Origin: Ceriagrion tenellum
Lineage: Eukaryota > Arthropoda > Insecta > Odonata > Coenagrionidae
Direction: 5' to 3'
Assembly: GCA_963169105.1 (NCBI GenBank)
Contig: OY720642.1
Location: 80,020,716 to 80,084,715 of the forward strand
DNA length: 64,000 nucleotides
Part shown: positions 44,887 through 56,985 of the stretch, piece by piece
Layout of the letters: every line of letters begins with the position of its first letter
Position numbering within the stretch: the first letter of the stretch is position 1
Program-made: the position numbers and the translations under genes
Notes under the pieces: generated by a model
Seen by the model: only the letters and a program-made list of their open reading frames with translations
Databases searched by the model: none
What the model was told of the DNA's origin: nothing

Positions 44887-44986
44887 TTACACGGCTGATA
44901 TCCTAACTCCCCTTACCACACGCCCATGTGGCGGCAGCGGCAGCGGCGCAGGGTAGTAAGTAGATGAAGATGTTGTAGATGTATGT

Positions 44987-45848
44987 GCAAGGAAATATTT
45001 TATCATTTTCAATTTCGATCATGCCTGTAACTCTTAAGCGGGTGACTTCAGCTGAAGAGAAGCTAGCACTAGCGGCTAGTCCTGCAGCGTTGAAAGCACG
45101 AAATAAGACCTTGAAACAGTGAGGGAACAGAAAAGGGTGTAATAGGAACGGGTATCTTCGTCACGATTGTGAGAGAGGGTCAGAGGACATGAGAAGGGCC
45201 GCATGGATTCCACTGTAAACGAAAGGAGAGAATGAGGGCTAAGATAAGGGGGTGGTAAGGGAGGATCTGACGGTGGGCGAATCGCTGCGTCGATTGCCTC
45301 GTGCGTTGCCGAAGAAGAGATTAGGGAGAGGTGGTGCCACGGGTTGAACATGAGAGGGAGGATGTGGCTTGGAAACGATTTGGGGAAGGAAAGGAAGGTA
45401 CGAGAAAGAAATAGCTTTCTGAGGAAATAGCTTCGTCGCCGGAAGCAGGGCCGGCCCAAGCTATTTTACAAGTGTGAACAAAATTGTTTTTGGCTACCTG
45501 TAGCCAAGAATTCATTTTTCAATTCTGGTTTCCTAACCGCGTGTTAATTTTAAGGATACTGTTAGATTCATGAAAGGTGTCAACATTGTAGTTTCTTTTC
45601 CTTGAAGTAGCTCAATTTATAATCTATGGATTGCCTCAAATCTCAATTTTTTAAGAGAAAAGTACACCGATTTTTTTCGTCCATCATGTGCAGTCATTTC
45701 ACATGTTACCCCACTCGTGGGAGAATCAGGAACTAAAAGTTGCGATTGAGATATATTTTCGTTGCCAATCTGTACAATTGATTTTAATAAGACATATAGG
45801 TGTAAAGAAACGTAATCAGAGACAAGAAATAAACTCTTCTATATATCT
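44987..45848. other. Spacer
   Basis: Nothing recognised. Minus-strand frame 45076-45459 (127 codons) is Ser- and Pro-rich, without recognisable domains, and lies in a purine-rich plus strand. I treat it as compositional. Confidence 0.4.
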
Positions 45849-46324
45849 GGGTCATTCAGCGTGATAGATTGTTAACAAGTATGATTTACTTTGTATCTTA
45901 CTTCTTGAGAGTGGATGTAATTTCAATCGTACATTGTTGTTCAATCGCAGCCACCGTTCCTTTCAATGGGACGATAAGGACATTGCTAGTCTTCAGTTTT
46001 GATTGTGATACTTCTTGAAGTTAGTTAGGAGTGTCCGTCACTTTTACATTTACTTTTTAAATACATTGTTGCTGTACATTCTTATGCAAACAAAGTAAGA
46101 TTTCAACCGTTTTTCTAGCTATTTTTGTTTGGGAGATATAGAAAAAAGAATAAAGGTCTAAGCACAATACGGCCGAAACTTTGATCGTCCCTACATCTGC
46201 CAATTTTTTTTCCGAAAATGCTCCTACACTTATTCATTTAACGCCAGATGGAACCCACAAAAATGTTGGTTCGAATCGGAGACACCAAGGGTCAACTCAC
46301 TGCTGATCTGACGTGGAATGACCC
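45849..46324. mobile_element. Non-autonomous DNA element with GGGTCATTC ends
   Basis: The left end is GGGTCATTCAGCGTGATAG. The right end, in reverse complement, is GGGTCATTCCACGTCAGATC. The 476-bp interior is non-coding. No target duplication is clear at the junctions. The same right terminus occurs at 42148. The superfamily is not assigned. Confidence 0.5.
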
Positions 46325-48962
46325 ACGTTGATTTAGTCATTTATATTTACTCTAAAGAATATATTGGGCTTAAACTTTAAAATTGATTGTCAAACTTTAG
46401 CTGAATGTGATTCTTTTGTTTAGAATTCCAATAAAAATTATTCAATGAGTTCATCTGGCAAAGACTTTCACCTCCTAACATTTATTAGTCTATATCAGTG
46501 TTTCAAAAAAAGATTGGAATTGATACATGCCAACCACGACAAATCATCTAAAATACAGTCTCAATTCTCTGTCTCAAAAAATCTCAATGAAAGTCTCAAA
46601 AATTCTCAGTCTCCAGACAAACAGTCTCAATTTTTGAAAACAGCTCTAGCGCACGTTTACATGGGAATGCCGTGCTGATAATTGCTGCGGTTTGAAGAGA
46701 CGATGAAGTCTATTGAAGGACCGAGAAAATGGAAGGGTGGGAAATATAACTCGTTGATATCATGAAATATGTTTCGAACATGGTAAGTCTTATTTTTTCT
46801 TTAGTTCACTAAAACCCTAAGCCTTTTGGTGGAGTAAACGAGGAGAGTTTAAATTATAAATAACGTGAAATAGGGTTGGAATATTTTATCTTTTTCCCTC
46901 TAAAAGTCTATCTTTACATCCGCTTTATTTACTAATATACCTGTTTGTGATTATTTATGCTGCTAGAAATATATGATAATGACGTGGTAATCATTTACCG
47001 TTTCGTTTTACATGTTGTGGACATTCATATTTAATAATAGTAACGAAAAACTACTGTAATTTACTAAATCAATACAATATACACTACGTGCTTCATGTAT
47101 ACTCATATCATCATCAGGTGGGTGAATACTCCTCATGGTCATTTAACTCTCACTAAAAACTAAAAGTTAATTTTTCCTGTTTTTATATTTTTAGGTCCTG
47201 ACATTCGAACTTATACACTATTACTAATAACTTAAATGAGATCTCAGGCATACAATTCTATTTGTTTCGTTGAGTATTATGGCCTTTTTTACAATTAAAT
47301 AAAATCTTTGTACTAGGGATTTTCTAGACCATCATCTAACGACGAAAATATGTCCTCCTCTGATGGTGTTTTTCTGGCCAGCTATTGTGTTTATGTTCCA
47401 ATTTTTCTCTCCATCCATCGATGTCACAAGCATATTTACACGGTTAAATCGAGTTGCACGCCGTCACCCATAATAGTTTCTTCGTTTGTACACCAATGGG
47501 AGTTTAACCGAATACAGTTTGTTGAATCTTATTGGAAAACCTACCCGGGCGCTTCCGTATGGTTGGACGCTCAAAAGCATAAGCTCCAGTTTCATATCTA
47601 GTCCAGTGCAAGATGATTTATCGGATGAGAAGATGAGAACCATCAATCTCTAGTCATCTCGAAACTCATCGCCTCCAAAACGAAATTCGGACCTGGGATG
47701 AAAAATCACTATCCTCCGAGGAGCCAATGCGTGGAAGTTTTTTCTCCGAATCTTCTTCTCCATGCCTGTTTTTTTCTTATACAGATATCTTTCGACCGAG
47801 CGAGTCGGTAGGTTGGTCTTAAAGTAAATTCTACTCGGTTTCACGCTCGCCGCTAAACATTAAATGATAAATGGAGTATTCTTTCAGGGACGTAAAAAAG
47901 TGTTTGTTGATTGGTTCCGTAAAATAAAGTGTTCTTAGAAAACACTTCTGGGAAGCATGAAAAAATAGCCTTTTTGTTTCGTTTATAAATGGGAATAGCT
48001 CTGGCTATTGTTTTGTTTCAAATGGGGATTTGGATGAGTTGACGTACGTAACTAGATCACTGCTTGGGTGGGAACACGTATAAAAGAAGATAGTAAATGG
48101 CATCTTCAAGGACGATAAAGGATCCTTATTTTTTTCAGCAAATGATCCACTGAGCATGGGAGTCACGCGCAAGCATTCCATACTTTGTATTAATAATGCG
48201 TTTCGTTACCAAAGTCAAAGTTTCCCAAAATCCATGGATGCTTCCATAATCCGTTGTATTGGAACAATTACCAGAAAGATATAGTAAAAACTTTGAACAA
48301 ATATGTACGGTTTCAATTGATACTAAAATCAAAGATATGCTTTTTTAAAAAAGCACATCTACTGAACTAATTTGTTACTAAAGCAAATTCATAATGTTTG
48401 AAAAACACCCTACTTTGGTTTAAGAAGAGTAAATGATATCTTATCGGCCAAAATTGAAACGTGCTTATTTTATCAAAATTATTAATCGGACACAGCTTTC
48501 ACGCTCAATTAGTCCATCCATTTAATGGATTTTGCTCTGAATTTTTAAGATAACTTCGCACTGCATTTCAATGGATGGATCATTACTGTTCGGCCTGAAT
48601 TACGCTATCTGTTTCTTATACATTGACTTAACAACTAATCTACTCAATATGGCCGATTGTGGATTTTAATGGTTCGCATATTTCCCTGTCCAATTGTGCC
48701 GTATGCCTCCGCCTATTCCCTTCTTTACTCCATCGTCGACAAAGATGCGGAGCTGGAAAGCGGAATGCGGTACAAGGGTATGTTATGCGTCCTAATATCT
48801 GAGTTGGATCTAGTTTGACTAAGTTAGTCATGACGAATACTTAGTCACTCATTTCTATTTATTTATTTTAAAATACTTACTTTCTCTGATGAAATGGGTA
48901 ACCTATTGAAATCCATAATTAAGGTACAAAAAATGCAGATTATTCAACGAGTATATTTTTAA
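46325..48962. other. Long AT-rich spacer
   Basis: About 2.6 kb with no gene or element recognised. A cluster of CAGTCTCAA and AGTCTCAA motifs lies at 46556-46633. A small TTTTTTAAAAAA palindrome is at about 48341. Confidence 0.4.
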
Positions 48963-49033
48963 TGACCACATTAGTCCGGCCATAGGAACCGACTGCAGCG
49001 CCACTTGCATGGAACTACTGATTTTGGACTTCA
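48963..49033 (-). repeat. Dispersed 70-bp repeat, copy 2
   Basis: Reverse-complement copy of 8089-8158: the plus strand here reads GTCCGGCCATAGGAACCGAC then TGCAGCGCCACTTGCATGGA. It lies 44 bases before the tail of an RTE-like LINE. Confidence 0.6.
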
Positions 49034-49076
49034 ATAACGGCAGTGACTCGTTAATAACGTTAATAATAGTGGGTCA

Positions 49077-49672
49077 TCATCATTGGCTGTTCAATCCTAA
49101 GATTGGTTGTTTGCATTTCTCCATCCTTCCCCTATCTAATGCGAGTTCCCTTACCTCCTGGTATCTCTTGCTATTTACTTTCCTCTTTATTTGGTCCAAA
49201 AACTTATTCCTGAGTCTTCCTCTGGGGACTTTTTTCTCTATTTTACCTTCAATTATATTCTTCATTAACCCATTGTGTCTCAGGGTGTGTCCAATCCATC
49301 TTGTCATTCTTTTTGTTCTTCTTCTATGGTGTTTCATATGGTCCTTTCCTCTTCCACTCTTCTGTACACTTCATGATTTCTAATTTTTCCGTTCATTTTA
49401 TCTTCAGCATCCTCCTCCAGCACCAGGTTTCGAAGCCTTCTAATATGTTCTGGTCTATTTTTCCAATGGTCCATGTTTCAAATCCATAGAGTGCCACCCT
49501 CCACACGAATGTTTACCCATATTGTTCCACGTTTGTAGTCCTATCTTCATTGAGTACAGTCTTTTTCCCATGAACGCCATCTTAGCTTGAGTTATTCTCC
49601 GCTTGATGACCGTTATACTTCTTTCGTCCCGCGTGATGGTACTTCCAGGGATGCGAAACCTATTTTTATTTT
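49077..49672 (-). mobile_element. RTE-like LINE 3' fragment, ATG tail (best copy)
   Basis: Minus-strand, 5'-truncated copy. The first part (frame 49679-49455) gives RDERSITVIKRRITQAKMAF, the block before the RT tail. After a shift the frame 49337-49080 gives WIGHTLRHNGLMKNIIEGKI then RGRLRNKFLDQIKR. It ends with a short ATG repeat at 49077. The same family occurs at 985-1395, 57108-57728 and 58000-58135. Confidence 0.75.
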
Positions 49673-52085
49673 TGCTCAATTTTTCACGACTTTTTGCTGC
49701 TTATCTTTCTTTGCTATGCTTTCAATTTAACTTGAAAGCTTGAATATTTTTTCTCGTTCAAAGTGACGTTTTTCTACCGTAACCTGAGCTATCTGTATAA
49801 GAGCCCATGTTTAAATCTCCTCAAACAAGCCTGTATTACAGTAAAGCTAGCCTGGAAACCCTATTTTATTATCTCAGTACATAAAACGCTTTTTAAAGAT
49901 CCTCTAAACTGGTTTTCATAAAATCTGGAATGAATCACCTTGAGGCCTGAGCTATCTTATAACCGATTTCCTGCATCAGGATCTAATGGAAAGCGGGGGT
50001 ATTTGTATCATATCCATTTAGTTCCTTCCTCCTTGATATTTTGTTGGAATCTAGGGTCGAATAGAATTATGAGTGGAAGGAAAAATGGATCAATTGTTTC
50101 TCGTGACGACATATTTTGTAACGTCTCCCTATTGTTTCTATTGGGTCACTGAAAGATTGTGTTCGTTGTATTTCAACGGTAAAGAGAAAAAGAAACTATG
50201 CAGTATAGGATAAAAATGACTCTGCCACTGTGTCATTCAAAATGCATATAATATGTAGCAATCAGTGACCAAGCATGGAGAGGTTGAATAAAAACTAGGG
50301 AAAAGAAAATATTGCTTTAATTCTGTTACATGGATCACCTTACCTGAGACTTACCTAAGTGCTTTGGGAAAAAGTTTCCATATAACGCACTTGTTATGGT
50401 TGCCAAATAAAGACTCATGCGACTGAAATGTTGAAAAATGACTAATTTAGAGCTATTGACTTAAATTTCTTTAGCATAAAAAGACACATGAGTGGCTAAT
50501 TTTGTTTGAATCCGTCAAGGTATGGAAGTTTCTAGCGCTCAAACCAATAGAATTTAAAGTTTTTGGGCGTAGATTTGGTAACTGAATGAAGAGATGATGA
50601 AAGTTTGACAGAACTGCTGCGTTATTTCATTGACCTAATTGTGTGCTTTTTTAATTCACCCTAAAAATAGAGAATTACGCTTATGACGTGCTTCCTATTT
50701 TTCTTTCCCATAATTTATGTTCAATAAAGCGAATATTATACAAGGTTCTATAAATTCTTAAATAAAGCCTTCAATGGCGGTATATGATTTGTATAAATCT
50801 TTCAATCATTTTTGATAATTATTTTTGTCATCTTAATGTTGCTTAATTTCAGCATCATGGCCTGTAACTTCCTCAATTATCTGCTGTTGAAATGGTGTAT
50901 CTTCAATATCAGTTCGTAGTTTATTAGCTGCGATCATGTTTTGTATGGTCAAGCTGCAAATTTATCACAAAGATTAATATGCACATTCATAACTCGCCAG
51001 AAACACCTTTGTATTTTACCAGAATATTTTTTATATCTTGCCAGAGCTGAGCTGAAAAAGCTTTTTAGTCGAAAGGTGTTATTGATGGTTTCATATTCGT
51101 GCCTCATCTTTTAACCTCCAGCGCCGATTTCCTTTCAAGCGTAATGAATTCCTTCCTTTGAAAGAGAGGCAGATATTGAGCGACTTGGCCAAATTGGATT
51201 CGCGGTTGAAAATTCTGGCCAAACTCGTAATTCCGGGAAATAAAAGTGATTTAAAGTTGGGATGTTAATAATCATGATGGAAATTACTCATTAATTTCGT
51301 AATTTAATTTTTCTTTGACGTTCTGTTCGCAGATGATATCCGACATCTGGAATATAAGTCAGATTTTCTGTAACCAACCTGGGGGATTATCCCTATTAAG
51401 CGGAATTAAAGAGGGGGGATCGTGCATAAACGGTGATGAGCAAATTGCAGGCCTATTAACATTGAGTATATTTTTATCTGGTTACTAGTAAATGTACTCT
51501 TGTGCGTAAAAGTGTTTAAATTCAAATTTATATTAGTAAATTTAATGAAAACGTTTAACAAACCTGACTGTTTGCCGTTAATTCAAAATTATTTGTGGGA
51601 AGTTTTTATTTGATGATCACTGATTACGATCATTTTAATCTTAAGTTACGAAATATAGACTTCATATCACCATATTTAAAACAGTTGTGGGTAAAAATGA
51701 GGAATCTCAGCTTGAAAACATTCTTCGCATCGACTAACTCTTAACGGTTTACAATAAAATAAATTTCTTGTCTCTTAAATTGATTTTTTTTACTATTGAA
51801 GTTTCATTGGCCATTCTAAAAGTAATGTATTTATTTTTTAAACCAATAACTCAAGTGAATCTGAAAATTAAATGAACTTAAACTTTCGTGACTTTCGAAC
51901 GTACTCTGCTTCATACTTCAACACCCGAGTTAAATTATTAGAAATAACCATCGTAAGGGTCGATAAAATTTGCATTAGCGAGGAATCAAGTGTCGGAATT
52001 GGTCCAGTCGTTTCCTTAACTACTTCTTAGTGAAAGTTAGCCATAGGTATCACAATAGTGTGAAATTGCAGAGATAAAACCTTTC
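49673..52085. other. Long AT-rich spacer
   Basis: About 2.4 kb without a firm feature. On the minus strand near 50830-51050 a short stretch (QNMIAANKLRTDIEDTPFQQ) faintly recalls the C-terminal region of PIF/Harbinger transposases, but it is too short and broken to annotate. Confidence 0.4.
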
Positions 52086-52158
52086 GCCGAGAATGGAATC
52101 CAAACCCAGACCCCTCAATTACGCACTGAGTGTTGTAACCAATGAAGTTACTCAGGCT
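52086..52158 (-). repeat. tRNA-like sequence, 73 nt (SINE head or tRNA relic)
   Basis: In minus sense it starts GCCTGAGTAACTTCATTGG (A-box-like), has an anticodon-like stem CTCAG/TTGAG with loop TGCGTAA, and a B-box-like GGTTTGGATTCC. Its length is that of a tRNA. The acceptor stem has several mismatches and position 33 is G, not T, so a working tRNA is unlikely. Confidence 0.45.
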
Positions 52159-52348
52159 GCCTTAAGGAGTGAAGTGCTCTCACAGACACCGTGCAATATA
52201 TGCTACGGAGTAACCACTCTGGTGCACAAAGCACCAATATCCACGAGGTGAGACCCAGCACTTTGATGTTTACAATGAACTTATTTAAAGGACCGCGGAG
52301 ATACTCGCGCAGTAACTTCCACGGAGTCACTCACCCTAGGCTTATGAA

Positions 52349-53210
52349 CAGAGACAGGAAAAAGTCAAAAACGTCATAGTCTAAGGTTTTTATCATGAAA
52401 TAGCCGGTTTTCGTCAATAAGTCATGAAATTTAGCTTTGCAGAATAAACATCATAAAATGGTAGTGATCACTTCTGGCTTAACTATGTGGAACCTCGCCA
52501 TATGGGAAAATAAAAATTACACTGTAATTGTCCACTAAATTGATTTATTTCTTATGACCTGGGTTTTATCACGTAGTGACATCTTCGGGTACATTGATCA
52601 TTTTTAAATCCGTATGTATACGGAAATCCAGGTTCTTGTGGGAAAGAGGGGAAGCGAGGGGGAAGGGACGGGAGTTTGAGTGTGGTGCTGCGGGAAGGAG
52701 GCAGAGGGGGAGGAGTGAGGGAGAAAAGGACAGCGTTAGGCTGGGTAGGGATTTTCCGGCAAGGATGGGTCTCCGGGCAGGGTGGGTGTAGCGAGTGAGG
52801 AGAAAGAAAGGAAGGATCAGCAGGGAATCCGAGTAATCACAGCTTTAGGCTCCTAATTAATTACTGTAAGAGAAAGTCCCGTAGTGCAACGTAATACTAA
52901 TCCCAGCTTGGTGAATGTCCTGGACTCGTACTATTTCCTAAAAGTCTTCGGATCACGCCAATGCACTAAAAATGCATCTGTATTTATTAAGTATTGGATA
53001 CTTTCTTTTGAACCACTTACCATATGGTAACTATACGGATCATAATATTAGTTTAAATTTTACTCTAAAATAATCGTCATACTTTTAGCTAAAGCGTCAT
53101 GAAATGACCGAATTTCAAAAAGTAGACGTCATGAAACAGGAAAATAAAAGTCATGAAAGTCATAGAATAAAGGTCATGAAATGGAAAAATCAAAATCATA
53201 AACGTCTCTG
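52349..53210. mobile_element. hAT-like non-autonomous element, copy B, with 8-bp target duplication
   Basis: The 862-bp element starts CAGAGAC and ends GTCTCTG. It is flanked by the perfect 8-bp direct repeat CTTATGAA (52341-52348 and 53211-53218), which fits the nTnnnnAn pattern of hAT insertions. The CAGAG start resembles hobo-type hAT ends. Subterminal regions hold repeated GTCATGAAA and GTCATAAAA motifs in one direction. The central third is G-rich. The plus-strand frame 52576-52791 in that region is not a transposase. It is closely related to 21579-22217. Confidence 0.85.
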
Positions 53211-55206
53211 CTTATGAATATAGTATATTTTTGCCATTTTTGCTATATATACAATCCAATGTGATTCATGTCAACTCTACAAACGAACAATTTACTCACT
53301 GGCCCCACCTTTTGACTTCCGAATGGTGAAAATAGGATTTATTTATTTAATGGCTAGATGATGTGGCTATGGAAATCCTTGCTGTCTCGAGCCGTAGTCC
53401 CTCGGCAATTGTTTTGGAAATTTATGTATGAAATCCATTAGTTACTTCACGGAATAAGTTAGATGCGCGCTTGACTCAATGTAACAGAAAAACGAAAGAT
53501 TCATGAATTTGGCTCTGACCGGCTGATAGGTTAGAAAGAGATTTTTTGTTTTGAGGAATCTTAAGTGCATACTCGGTACGTACAGAGGTTAAAGCGAAAA
53601 GTTTTTTACAAATTAGGACTATGGTAATAAGGGGAAAATAATTGAATCGTGATGTAAAAACTGCAGTATCATCATCTCCAAACCTTCTAGCTCACGATAA
53701 TCCACATATAAATACCAACCCTGATAATATTAATGAAATAAATGCCAGACTTTCTGATAAAATTTAAGTGATTTGACAACAGATGCTGGAGCATAATACT
53801 TTTGTATCTTAAATGAATTTAAATAATAATAACAACCAGCTCAAATATACGACATATGTGATACTAACCTCTTTACCTGACTTTTTTTGGTGGTAAAGCT
53901 GGAATGTGTATTTTAAAAACTTTTTTCTCAGGTAGTCGAAGTAGTCTGAAAAGGCATGGTAGAAGTGTATGCGCGCAGAAAAAGTATTCAATGGTAGTGT
54001 GTCGTCAAGAATTCTTTGTGTTCCCCAAAGTACAGATATTCACGGAATATTAGCACGCGCATGCGTAGTCCGATTTTGAGAGTTTTCATAAATTATGCAT
54101 GAATTAATTAATGAAAAAAATTGAGTTGGACACCGGCTTTAACGCGTTTTCTTGTAAAGCGTATACTTACCCTTCCTCATCACTTCTCCCTATTATAGCC
54201 CTTAGATTGTCGCCACCGGAAATTAACCGGAATTCATCTCGTCTTGTGCTCTTAAGTAGGTATGTGAAAAACTTTCCAAAATATTCCCTCAGTCTATTGA
54301 AAATATACCGCTGTCGCTAGCAAGGCATCATTAATGCTTAACTTATTTGCCGCGGATTGTCAATTTATTAGTATTTATCCTCACGCCATCAAACTCTCGA
54401 ACCAGAAATGACGGGGCTATACCGTGCAATTGTATACTCTCCTATCACTCTTGCCGTTCCCGTTATCGTATTTGCCTTCTTTCTTACTTGATTTGACCAG
54501 TTTTGAAAATGTGTTAGTCATTATTCCCTCGCCTAAGAAAACCTTTTCACAATGTTAGCATAAGTCTTCTGCTGTGTCCGCCTTGAGAAATTGAGCGAGA
54601 TAATTCTCATGTCAAAGAAGGTTCTTTATTCAAATTTGGTTTTAAAATTAGAGCAGTTGTAAAACCATCATGAGGTGATATAATAATACGAATGACGCAT
54701 AAAATTAGTTTTTCGCTTAGCTTTCCCTTATTAAACTAATTTACATATTTGAGACTTAAATTTGACTCATTTGTGTTAGGACACATATTACAAACGGTGT
54801 CACACCCAATGATTAGTGGACGATTTTTTCATGGTAAGTAATAAGTCGAGTTTTAAAAGCAATTGATAATTCACACGAAATACTTAAGCGCAATTTCATT
54901 TCTGACTTTATATTCCGTCCTCAAATAAGTGTCTAATATCTGGGTGTATAATTGTGGAAAGTTGATATATTTTTCTTTTAAATGAGTCAAAATTCACTGG
55001 AATTCATGCGTAGTGAGGCTTCTCTCTAACTTTGAAGGCAATCTTAATTATTTTTGTGTAAATAATATTTTTCTACTCTGGAGCTTCATTTCTCCGTCTT
55101 CCTTCACCAACAGCTGGCAATAAAAAACTTTTTCCCTTAAAAACAGTGACAGCAGTCGTTAATAAAAGAATAAATAAATTGTTAACTAAAAAAATAAGAA
55201 CAAACA
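53211..55206. other. AT-rich spacer
   Basis: About 2 kb with nothing recognised beyond the target duplication at its start. Confidence 0.4.
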
Positions 55207-56786
55207 AGGTCTGTTCAAAATCTAGCCGAACTTTTTGCATTACGTGACAGCAATTTAACATAGCGACGTCTAGTTGACACCGCTGGAATTTCTGAAACCT
55301 CCCGTCTTGCCGCGGACGATGGCGGTGGCCCTTGTGAGACTCGGCAGTGAGAAAAAAAACAATGGGGGTAGGCGTGGCAGAAGAGGTCGCAAGAACAACA
55401 AAATAGAAACATTATTTGACTGATGGGTTTAATTCGTGCTATAAAATGTATGAATTTGTTTAAAATATAAGCTGTTTATTACATATCAACGCGTGTCTGA
55501 TGTTAGTAGTTTCAATGTAACCATATATGGTGAGCTAACATTCAACGCCTCTATAGTTATCATACGTTAATTGAAATAGCTTGATAAAAAATTCTCACCA
55601 CTCGATTCAAGAATTATATGGTGCTTCTATTGTAATATTTGTGTGAATGGAATAATTTGGTTGTTGTTTACCTCATCAGACATGGTTATTTCGGCATGTA
55701 TTCGTGAGTGAGCAGCTCCACTGTTTGAACATGCAAGAAACAATAGCCATTTTGGAAGAAGAAAATTTCCTCTCTGTGATTATGCCATCAAGAATGGATT
55801 ACTAATATTCTGCCTTAATATTTGTGAAGTGACTAGTTTAAGCCACCCTCAGGTTAATATTTGTGTATTAGTGATGCAATATATCCTTAAGGAAGGCTAC
55901 TTTCGCCGAATACCAGAGAATTTTTCCTCTAAGCATTGTAAATTTAACTCTAAACGACTGAAATATATCGTTTAAATAAAAAGTACCGGTAAAAAGAAGC
56001 TTCTATGAAAACAAGAGGGTCTTGAAAATCACCGAAGGGGGGTTTTGTTTCGGAAAGTCAGGGGACTTTCCCGTAACTTGGCCGGAGCAGCCGCCGGGGT
56101 ATCAGGCGGGGTGAAAATTTTGCGGTGAGTCAGCGGCATTGAGTGGCCTGGCGTCATGATTTCTAAAGTCGTGTTCCCTTGGGCAAAGCTCCGCCCCTCT
56201 AGCTCATCCCCCTCCCAATGAAGCCACCCTAACACTGCAAAATCAAGGATCTGGTGCATGACAACCGTCGCCTGACTGTCAGAGAACTTGCTGGAGAAGT
56301 TTAAATCTCAGTTGGGTCATGCCATGACATTTTGACCGAAAATTCGGATATGCATCGGGTTGCAGCAAAGTTTGTTACTCGTTTGATTGTAGCCAAGCGG
56401 AACGGCCTCCACCGCGACAAAGCGCCTACCCACTCAGCCATGTCAATTAGTGAGTTTTGTGCAAAAATCAAATGACTGCCCTCCCGTAGCCTCCTTACTC
56501 ACCTGACCATGCCCCTTGCGATGTCTTTTTTACTCCCAAAATGAAATTCAGAGGTTAAAGGACGTCATGTTGACACCGTTCACGACATCAAGAGAATTTT
56601 TGCGCGTAAAATGCTTGTGATACCCACCAGAACACACTAGGACTGTATGGCGAAGTGTAAACATCGCAGAAATAAGAATATCTGCAGTTAAAGGAAGTAA
56701 ATTGAAGGAGCTACGGACCACTAAGTTAAAATTACCATAAATAAACTTTTTACAAAAAAATTTACTTTATTGTTTGAACGGGTCCC
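55207..56786 (+). mobile_element. Mariner element, N-terminal part replaced or interrupted
   Basis: The 5' end GGTCTGTTCAAAATCTAGCC and the 3' end, which in reverse complement reads GGGACCCGTTCAAACAATAA, form a diverged mariner-type terminal repeat pair. The plus strand from 56236 encodes the middle and C-terminal parts of a mariner transposase. About 800 bases between (55440-56235) do not resemble the expected N-terminal coding sequence, so the copy carries an insertion, a replacement or a deletion. Confidence 0.65.
56236..56660 (+). pseudogene. Mariner transposase relic
   Basis: Frames with stops give KIKDLVHDNRRLTVRELAGE then ISVGSCHDILTENSDMHRVA and AKFVTRL, the second helix-turn-helix and linker region. 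They are followed by RDKAPTHSAMSISEF (the HDNAPAHTS catalytic block, with the first Asp shifted or lost), SLLTHLTMPLAMSFLLPK (the PPYSPDLAPCDFFLFPK block, badly eroded) and VKGRHVDTVHDIKRIFARKM. The aspartates needed for cutting are not preserved. Not functional. Confidence 0.65.
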
Positions 56787-56914
56787 GTAAATTAGAACTT
56801 CAATCATGTCGCCATTTCCGCCAATGTCACCAATCATGTCACCAATACAGTTACGTGCTCGGGTGTGAATATGTACATCATAGGGGATAAAGCTCGCAAA
56901 AAAAGCATATACTT

Positions 56915-56985
56915 TGACCGGGATTCGAACCCAGGTCTCCCAATTTCCGGTCTGGTGTATTTACCATTCACGCCATGTGAGTTAT
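56915..56985 (-). repeat. tRNA-like SINE head with perfect B box
   Basis: In minus sense: TGGCGTGAATGG (A-box-like), then GGTTCGAATCC (perfect B box), then CCGGTCAAAGT. The T arm (CTGGG, loop TTCGAAT, CCCGG) can form. The acceptor and anticodon arms cannot be completed. Likely the head of a tRNA-derived SINE whose body is not shared with the copies at 22930 and 37041. Confidence 0.5.

Larger units (their letters stand above)
43474..44986 (+). mobile_element. CR1-like LINE fragment split by a second LINE
   Basis: The left part (43474-43957) carries the RT C-terminal region and the start of the 3' UTR (ATACACTCCCATAGTA). The right part (44887-44986) resumes at TACACGGCTGATATCC and ends in the family tail (GTTGTAGATGTATGTG). 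Between them lies another LINE in the same orientation. Comparison with 30341-30516 shows that roughly 37 bases of 3' UTR are missing at the junction, so the insertion was accompanied by a target deletion. No target duplication was seen. Confidence 0.8.

Noticed and set aside
45076..45459. 127-codon minus-strand open frame
   Set aside because: Ser/Pro-rich composition from a purine-rich plus strand. No domain, splice context or repeat copy supports a gene.
49009..49383. 124-codon plus-strand open frame
   Set aside because: Antisense shadow of the minus-strand RTE-like LINE at 49077-49672.
50830..51050. Possible PIF/Harbinger transposase C-terminal remnant on the minus strand
   Set aside because: Only about 30 residues (around QNMIAANKLRTDIEDTPFQQ) look suggestive. 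The key motif does not align without a gap and no other part of the protein or any terminal repeat was found.
52086..52158. Functional tRNA gene
   Set aside because: Length and B box fit, but the acceptor stem has several mismatches and the anticodon loop lacks T at position 33. It is more likely a SINE head or pseudo-tRNA.
56915..56985. Functional tRNA gene
   Set aside because: The T arm and B box are good, but the acceptor and anticodon stems cannot be formed.
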